DNA of 64,000 nt from CAWANP01 sp963783445 (lineage in GTDB: Bacteria > Chloroflexota > Anaerolineae > JAAYZQ01). The translations under genes and the position numbers were made by a program. The DNA lies in the NCBI GenBank assembly GCA_963783445.1, contig CAWANP010000019.1, positions 372,001 through 436,000 of the forward strand, read 5' to 3'. Positions within the stretch are counted from its first letter, which is position 1. Each line of letters starts with the position of its first letter. Below the pieces are notes generated by a model. That model was given only the letters and a program-made list of their open reading frames with translations, was not told the DNA's origin and did no database searches. Positions 59,388-64,000 of this stretch are shown here, piece after piece.

Positions 59388-59519
59388 CTCTAACAAGCGC
59401 GTGCAGTCCGACGCTCCTCCGCGGCCTGGTATCGGCGCGCAACTGGGTTATGTAACACACTTCGAATTGAAGCGCACTTCGGGAGAGTTGCGGCGCGGCT
59501 GACGCGCAGGGCGATAGGC
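59388..59519 (+). repeat. attC-like integron recombination site 3
   Basis: CTCTAAC at 59388-59394 (one mismatch to RYYYAAC) and GATAGGC at 59513-59519 (one mismatch to GTTRRRY). GCGCGTGCAGTCCGACGC (59397-59414) pairs with GCGCGGCTGACGCGC (59493-59507), leaving three unpaired bases (G, T, A) on the left arm. The left end resembles site 2 (TAACAAGCGC). Confidence 0.8.
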
Positions 59520-59589
59520 AGAGGCCCCATTCTCCCTTTCCATTTGCGGAGTGTTTCCTTAGAACACCAAGAATGGATTAGACAAGCTT

Positions 59590-60270
59590 ATGGAATTCAA
59601 ACGTATTACGCTAGAGGCTTGCTCAGAAGCGACTGGCACAGTTGTTGTTATTGACGTTCTGCGTGCCTTCACCTGCGCTGCTTTTGCGTTTTCTGCTGGG
59701 GCTGAAGAAATTGTTCTTGTTCAAGAAGCCGCTGAAGCCTTTGCTCTACAGCGAAAAATGCCTGGTGTTTTACTGATGGGTGAAGTCGATGGCTTCCCAA
59801 TTGAAGGGTTTGATTTCGGAAATTCACCCTCAGCCTTAATGAACCTTGATCTAACAGGACATCATTTGATCCAGCGTACCAGTTGCGGTACCTTGGGCGT
59901 AGTTCGCAGTACACGAGCCGACATCATTCTCGCCAGTAGCTTTTGCTGTGCCAAAGCTACGGCTAATTGCATTCTCGATCATGCCCCAAATACAGTTACC
60001 TTTGTTATCACAGGTCTGGGCGAAAATGGCATGGGGGATGAAGATGTAGCCTGCGCTGATTACCTCGAAACCCTACTTCAGGGTCATCAGCCAGCCCCTG
60101 AACCTTTTCTGAGGCGGGTCAGAGAATCAGTCATTGGCCAGCTTCTTCTCAACCCGAGCTACCCCGAGTTGCCAGCAGATGATCTCCCTTGTTGTACTGA
60201 TCTTGATCGCTTTGACTTTGCCATGCTGGTCAGGCGTGTAAATGGCCTTCTGGTGATGAAACCAGCCTAG
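59590..60270 (+). CDS. ComB-like 2-phosphosulfolactate phosphatase
   Basis: 226 residues. Motifs VVVIDVLRAFTCAAFAFSAG, LLMGEVDGFPIEGFDFGNSP and IQRTSCGTLGV match the ComB family (Mg-dependent phosphatase of coenzyme M biosynthesis). Outside methanogens such proteins are widespread and their substrate is unsettled. It follows attC-like site 3 by 70 bp, on the plus strand, as expected for a cassette; no attC is seen after it. Confidence 0.85.
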   Translation: MEFKRITLEACSEATGTVVVIDVLRAFTCAAFAFSAGAEEIVLVQEAAEAFALQRKMPGVLLMGEVDGFPIEGFDFGNSPSALMNLDLTGHHLIQRTSCGTLGVVRSTRADIILASSFCCAKATANCILDHAPNTVTFVITGLGENGMGDEDVACADYLETLLQGHQPAPEPFLRRVRESVIGQLLLNPSYPELPADDLPCCTDLDRFDFAMLVRRVNGLLVMKPA

Positions 60271-60379
60271 TAAGAATTATGAAATAACCCGGCGCCACCC
60301 TATTCAACCTGTATATTTCGACGACTGTCCGCAAAAATCTTGATAACTCTAAAAAAACCAAATGATAGGAGTTTACCCA

Positions 60380-61288
60380 GTGAGTGATTTTACAGTTTTT
60401 GATGTGGGCTATCCACCCGATGCTAAACAGCGCGTCATTGTCAACACAGACGCCAAGAACGAGGCAGATGACCAATTTGCCATCGTACACGCTGTGCTGA
60501 CACCGTCATTCGATCTTCGCGGCATCATTCCGGCCCATTTTGGGACGCATAAGTCAGCCACAAGCATGCAGGATAGTCACAACGAGACCATGCTGCTCCT
60601 GCGGCTGATGGGCCTGGAAGGAGATGTACGGGTCGAAGACGGCGCGGCGCACGCCATGCCGGACGAATCGACGCCCGCCGACTCGCCCGGTGCCCGTCTG
60701 ATCATCGAGGAGGCAATGAAGGACGACAAAAGGCCGCTTCACGTCGCCTTCTACGGACCGCTCACAGACATGGCGTCCGCACTCCTACTCGAGCCAAAGA
60801 TCCAAGACCGAGGTGTTCGCGTGATCTGGATCGGAGGGGGGGCCTGGCCGATCGGCGGTCGGGAATACAACCTTTCGAACGACATTCACGCTGCGAATGT
60901 CGTGATGAAGTCGAAGCTGGATGTGTGGCAGGTGCCCAGAAGCACGTACCGGACGATGGGCGTCACCTACGCCGAGCTGATCGAGAAAGTGTATCCCCAG
61001 GGCGAGATCGGCAAGTACCTGATCGAGCAACTCCTGGAGCACAACGCGAGGACGCGCCCCGAGATGGAATTCCGCTCTCTGGGCGATTCCCCCTGCATCG
61101 GCATAATCCTGGACCCCGAATGCGGCAAGTTTTCGTGGCGTCCCGCGCCGACATTCGACGCACAGATGCACTACATCCACAGTGGGCAATACCGTCCCAT
61201 TCGTGTCTACGAGAACGTGAATACTCGCTTCATCCACGAGGACCTCTTTGCCAAGCTCGCACAGTTCATCCGGCGTGGGTCACTATAG
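60380..61288 (+). CDS. Inosine-uridine nucleoside-hydrolase-like protein
   Basis: 302 residues from the GTG at 60380 with AGGAG spaced eight bases; the first base of an earlier in-frame ATG lies at 60362. The Asp-rich metal site is NTDAKNEADDQFAIVHAVL (Asp-X5-Asp-Asp, two residues longer than the classic DTDPGIDD). Later motifs FYGPLTDMASALLLEP and GGREYNLSNDIHAANVV place the ribose-binding Asn and Asp. Probably cleaves an N- or O-ribosyl or related glycoside. It is the intact twin of the decayed copy at 45.1 kb. Confidence 0.85.
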   Translation: MSDFTVFDVGYPPDAKQRVIVNTDAKNEADDQFAIVHAVLTPSFDLRGIIPAHFGTHKSATSMQDSHNETMLLLRLMGLEGDVRVEDGAAHAMPDESTPADSPGARLIIEEAMKDDKRPLHVAFYGPLTDMASALLLEPKIQDRGVRVIWIGGGAWPIGGREYNLSNDIHAANVVMKSKLDVWQVPRSTYRTMGVTYAELIEKVYPQGEIGKYLIEQLLEHNARTRPEMEFRSLGDSPCIGIILDPECGKFSWRPAPTFDAQMHYIHSGQYRPIRVYENVNTRFIHEDLFAKLAQFIRRGSL

Positions 61289-61317
61289 CTGAACCAGTTA
61301 AAATGTTGGGAGAATTC

Positions 61318-62649
61318 ATGAATCAGTCTAAAACAACGGCAGCCACCCAAGAAGATGTTCCAGGCCGAATTCCCGAATATTCTGTCCCTTATGAATATCC
61401 GACCGTTGATGATATCAAAGACGTCTTAAATCGTGTGTGCGGCTATTATGAATCTACCAGCCAACAAAAGATTATCAATACCGAAACAGGCGAAGAAATA
61501 ACCGACTTTTCGAGTTTGAATGAAAATGCACGGGTTTCACGCGGTTTCTCAAGCGAATGGTCCTACACCCATGGCGTTGTGCTGTCTGCCTTCGCCTACA
61601 TCGATGATGTAACTGGTGACAAAGCATTTTTTGCCAACAACACCAAGTTTTTTGACTTTGTGATCAAGCATCTGCCTTATTTCCGGAAAAATGCTGAGGA
61701 AAATGGCACACAAGCTAGTGGCTGGCGCAACATAATCGATATGCACGCCCTTGATCATTGTGGTTCCATTGGCGCGGCGATGATTAAAACGTATTTGAAA
61801 GACAAAAATGATGACTACCTCGAACTGATTAACATCGTTGCAGATTACATTTCTAACAACCAATTTCGCCTGGAAGATGGCACCTTGGCCCGTCATCGCC
61901 CACAATACGAGTCCGTATGGGCAGATGATATGTACATGAGCGTGCCGTTTCTCGCCAACATGGGCGTACTTGCCGGAGATAATGGATATTTCGATGATGC
62001 AGTGAAGCAGGTCCTGCAGATCGCTGACCGACTCTATATCCCTCAGAAAGAGCTGTTTGACCACGGTTGGAGTGTGACGTCGGGTGATTATGATCCGCAC
62101 TTTTACTGGGGTCGTGCGAGCGGTTGGACGCTGATGGCGATGGCGGAATTGCTCGGTGTATTGCCGGAAGATTATCAGGGGCGAGACAAGATATTGCACT
62201 TATATCGTTCGGTGATCCGTAGCTTGGCTGGCCTGCAAGATGGTACTGGTTTCTGGCACAATATGCTGGATAAAACCAACACTTATTTAGAAACTTCCTG
62301 CACAGCAATGATTACTTTTGCCGTTGCCAAAGGCATCAATGAAGGATGGATTAACCACGTGTACGGTCCGGTTGCAGTGACAGGCTGGAACGCCATCAAA
62401 ACGCGCGTGCTTGAAAATGGTGCCGTGGATGGTAGCTGTGAAGGCACCACATTCGCGCATGACAACACGTATTACTACCATCGCGGCGCAAGCATTTACT
62501 CGACGCATGGTTATGGGCCGGTACTCTATGCTGGTGCAGAAATGATTCGCTTGGGGCAAAACGAAAAACTCGATGTACAAGAAGCCAGAATTAATGCCCG
62601 TAACAACACCTTTCACTATCGTCTAAAAAGCGAGTGGCCAGAAGAATAA
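61318..62649 (+). CDS. Unsaturated uronyl/rhamnogalacturonyl hydrolase, GH105/GH88 type
   Basis: 443 residues from the ATG at 61318 (GGGAG seven bases upstream). (Alpha/alpha)6-barrel signatures: WSYTHGVVLSAFAYI, DDMYMSVPFLANMGVLAGDN (the catalytic Asp-rich segment), FYWGRASGWTLMAMAELLGV and LETSCTAMITFAVAKG. These enzymes hydrate the unsaturated uronyl end left by lyases. Cytoplasmic. It suggests that the imported oligosaccharide comes from a lyase-cut, uronate-bearing polymer such as pectin. Confidence 0.88.
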   Translation: MNQSKTTAATQEDVPGRIPEYSVPYEYPTVDDIKDVLNRVCGYYESTSQQKIINTETGEEITDFSSLNENARVSRGFSSEWSYTHGVVLSAFAYIDDVTGDKAFFANNTKFFDFVIKHLPYFRKNAEENGTQASGWRNIIDMHALDHCGSIGAAMIKTYLKDKNDDYLELINIVADYISNNQFRLEDGTLARHRPQYESVWADDMYMSVPFLANMGVLAGDNGYFDDAVKQVLQIADRLYIPQKELFDHGWSVTSGDYDPHFYWGRASGWTLMAMAELLGVLPEDYQGRDKILHLYRSVIRSLAGLQDGTGFWHNMLDKTNTYLETSCTAMITFAVAKGINEGWINHVYGPVAVTGWNAIKTRVLENGAVDGSCEGTTFAHDNTYYYHRGASIYSTHGYGPVLYAGAEMIRLGQNEKLDVQEARINARNNTFHYRLKSEWPEE

Positions 62650-62821
62650 CGGCATCTGTACTCAATGGGTAGAGTGTGTACAATGAGGTTGGCCCCATCC
62701 TTTGGCAACTATCAGCACGGATATCAGCTCGTCCCAGCCAATTGGAGCATCAATACGACGCGGAAACGGGCGTTCTTTGACTTTTTAAAGGAAGTTACCG
62801 CTAATTAAAGAAGGAATGGAA

Positions 62822-63859
62822 ATGGACAATCTTACAAACAATCAATCAGCAATAGCGCCGCGCGTAATCATCCTCACGGATTTTCCGCCTATCGACGTCA
62901 TTCCCGGAAAAACATACAAACAGGGCGACCCGCCCGAAAAGTACTCCGACCCCGATGACGTCCAATCAATGATCCGTCTTCTCCTCTATGGAAATGATTT
63001 AGAATTCGAAGCGCTCGTCGCTTCAGCGGGCACCCTCGCTAATATTGCTCGAAAACGGAACATTCTGGATGTGCTGGATGTATATGAACAAGTGCAGTCG
63101 AACCTAATCAGGCATGATCCCAGGTATCCTACTGCGGACACCCTGCGTTCGGTAACATGGCAGGGGCTCGATGGGGCTTGGGGTTCACCTCACTTTGGCA
63201 GGCCGGGAATGCCGGTAAACACGCTGTTAGGTGAGGGGAAAGATACAGAAGCCTCAGAGGCCATCATCCGTGTTGTGGACAAACCCGATCCCCGTCCGGT
63301 TTGGGTTTGTGTCTGGGGTGGGCCATGTGAGGTGGCTCAAGCCATCTGGAAAGCACGACATACCCGAAAGCCCCAAGCGTTCACCCGGTTCCTGGGCAAG
63401 CTGAGAATTTACCTGATTGGAAGACAGGATAACTCGGCGGACTGGCTTCTCGATAACTTCCCCAGTCTTTTCGTCATCCTCTCGGAGAGTAATTACAAGG
63501 GAATGTTCTGGAATTCACCTGGCTCCGATTCAGCGCTATCCGACCTGGATTGGACCAACGAAAACCTTCGTCAGGGACACGGGCCATTGGGTGTAGCCTA
63601 CCCCCGGAGCGGATGGGATCACAATGCTCCAGGGGTATGGGAGGGAGACACACCTTCGTACCTGCATCTGATCAGCGCCGTACGCGGCGCGAACGATCCT
63701 GAGAAACCCGATGAAGGCGGCTGGGGCGGCAAGTTTGTCCAGCCCGATCCGGAGAAGAATCATTGGTACGACGATCCGATAGGCCCAAGAGCAGTCTATC
63801 AGTGGCGCGCCGAAGTTCAAAAAGAACTCAAACGTCGGGCCGACTGGATGCTTCCATGA
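62822..63859 (+). CDS. DUF1593 nucleoside-hydrolase-like protein
   Basis: 345 residues from the ATG at 62822 (AAGGA six bases upstream; the ATG at 62816 lacks spacing). VIILTDFPPID begins the sugar-binding fold, and KYSDPDDVQSMIRLLLYGND holds the metal-type Asp residues. It continues VWVCVWGGPCEVAQAIWKAR and LRIYLIGRQDNSADWLLDNF. DUF1593 proteins often sit in plant-polysaccharide loci. No signal peptide. Follows the uronyl hydrolase and may finish the operon. Confidence 0.85.
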   Translation: MDNLTNNQSAIAPRVIILTDFPPIDVIPGKTYKQGDPPEKYSDPDDVQSMIRLLLYGNDLEFEALVASAGTLANIARKRNILDVLDVYEQVQSNLIRHDPRYPTADTLRSVTWQGLDGAWGSPHFGRPGMPVNTLLGEGKDTEASEAIIRVVDKPDPRPVWVCVWGGPCEVAQAIWKARHTRKPQAFTRFLGKLRIYLIGRQDNSADWLLDNFPSLFVILSESNYKGMFWNSPGSDSALSDLDWTNENLRQGHGPLGVAYPRSGWDHNAPGVWEGDTPSYLHLISAVRGANDPEKPDEGGWGGKFVQPDPEKNHWYDDPIGPRAVYQWRAEVQKELKRRADWMLP

Positions 63860-64000
63860 AAAACGACTCAAAGGTCATGATACATACATTTTCGAAGTAT
63901 TAATTTGATGTGGCGGAATCAAAGAAAGTTAGCAGATATCCAGAGCTTGGTTCTTCGCTGGAGAGGCTTTGAAGACTTGAGCAAAGGCGAAAAAAACGCA

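Overview
The window looks like a chromosomal segment of a GC-rich, filamentous-type Chloroflexota bacterium (Anaerolineae/Caldilineae-like). This is an inference from gene content: a menaquinol-type cytochrome b/Rieske/c module, family-5 solute-binding proteins with Glu/Val/Lys heptads after the lipobox, MacB-like ABC genes with a cNMP-domain ATPase, and DUF3052. No rRNA, tRNA or CRISPR array was seen.

Layout of the left part (1-44.4 kb, nearly all genes on the minus strand, GC-rich): (i) cytochrome b (partial), a Rieske protein and two tandem c-type cytochromes; (ii) a family-5 ABC importer (binding protein and two permeases, no ATPases in view) behind a near-consensus sigma70 promoter; (iii) a DUF885/serine-hydrolase fusion lipoprotein with a histidine kinase and LuxR-type regulator; (iv) a 13.4-kb co-directional run (13.64-27.06 kb) with five alkaline-phosphatase-superfamily enzymes, a GT4 glycosyltransferase, a flippase-like protein and a membrane-anchored beta-propeller, probably a cell-envelope glycan/phospho-decoration island; (v) SRPBCC, MFS, two response regulators and a TolB-like propeller; (vi) a MacB-type system (adaptor, FtsX permease, ATPase with cyclic-nucleotide domain); (vii) a receiver/DUF3052 fusion, methyltransferases, two QueG/reductive-dehalogenase-like Fe-S proteins and a TetR regulator with a palindromic operator.

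Layout of the right part (44.5-64 kb, all intact genes on the plus strand, lower GC): it begins with a decayed, divergently oriented tyrosine recombinase resembling integron integrases. A LacI-controlled carbohydrate locus follows: two aldo/keto reductases, a LacI regulator behind a clear promoter and three tandem operators, a complete five-gene Opp-type importer, a DUF5060/DUF4038-type glycosidase, a nucleoside-hydrolase-like enzyme (plus a decayed copy 15 kb upstream), a GH105/GH88-type unsaturated uronyl hydrolase and a DUF1593 protein. Three sequences (48101-48229, 58149-58275, 59388-59519) have the anatomy of integron attC sites, including extrahelical bases on one arm. Small genes (Nudix, a 97-residue orphan, GNAT, ComB) lie between or beside them like gene cassettes. 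An integron remnant mixed with a glycan-catabolic operon is the most interesting feature of the window.

Caution: at least 22 single-base frame interruptions hit ten genes between 2.0 and 42.4 kb, and repairing them restores full-length proteins each time. They are treated here as interrupted CDSs. The two genes at 44.5-46.0 kb instead carry in-frame stop codons and look truly decayed.
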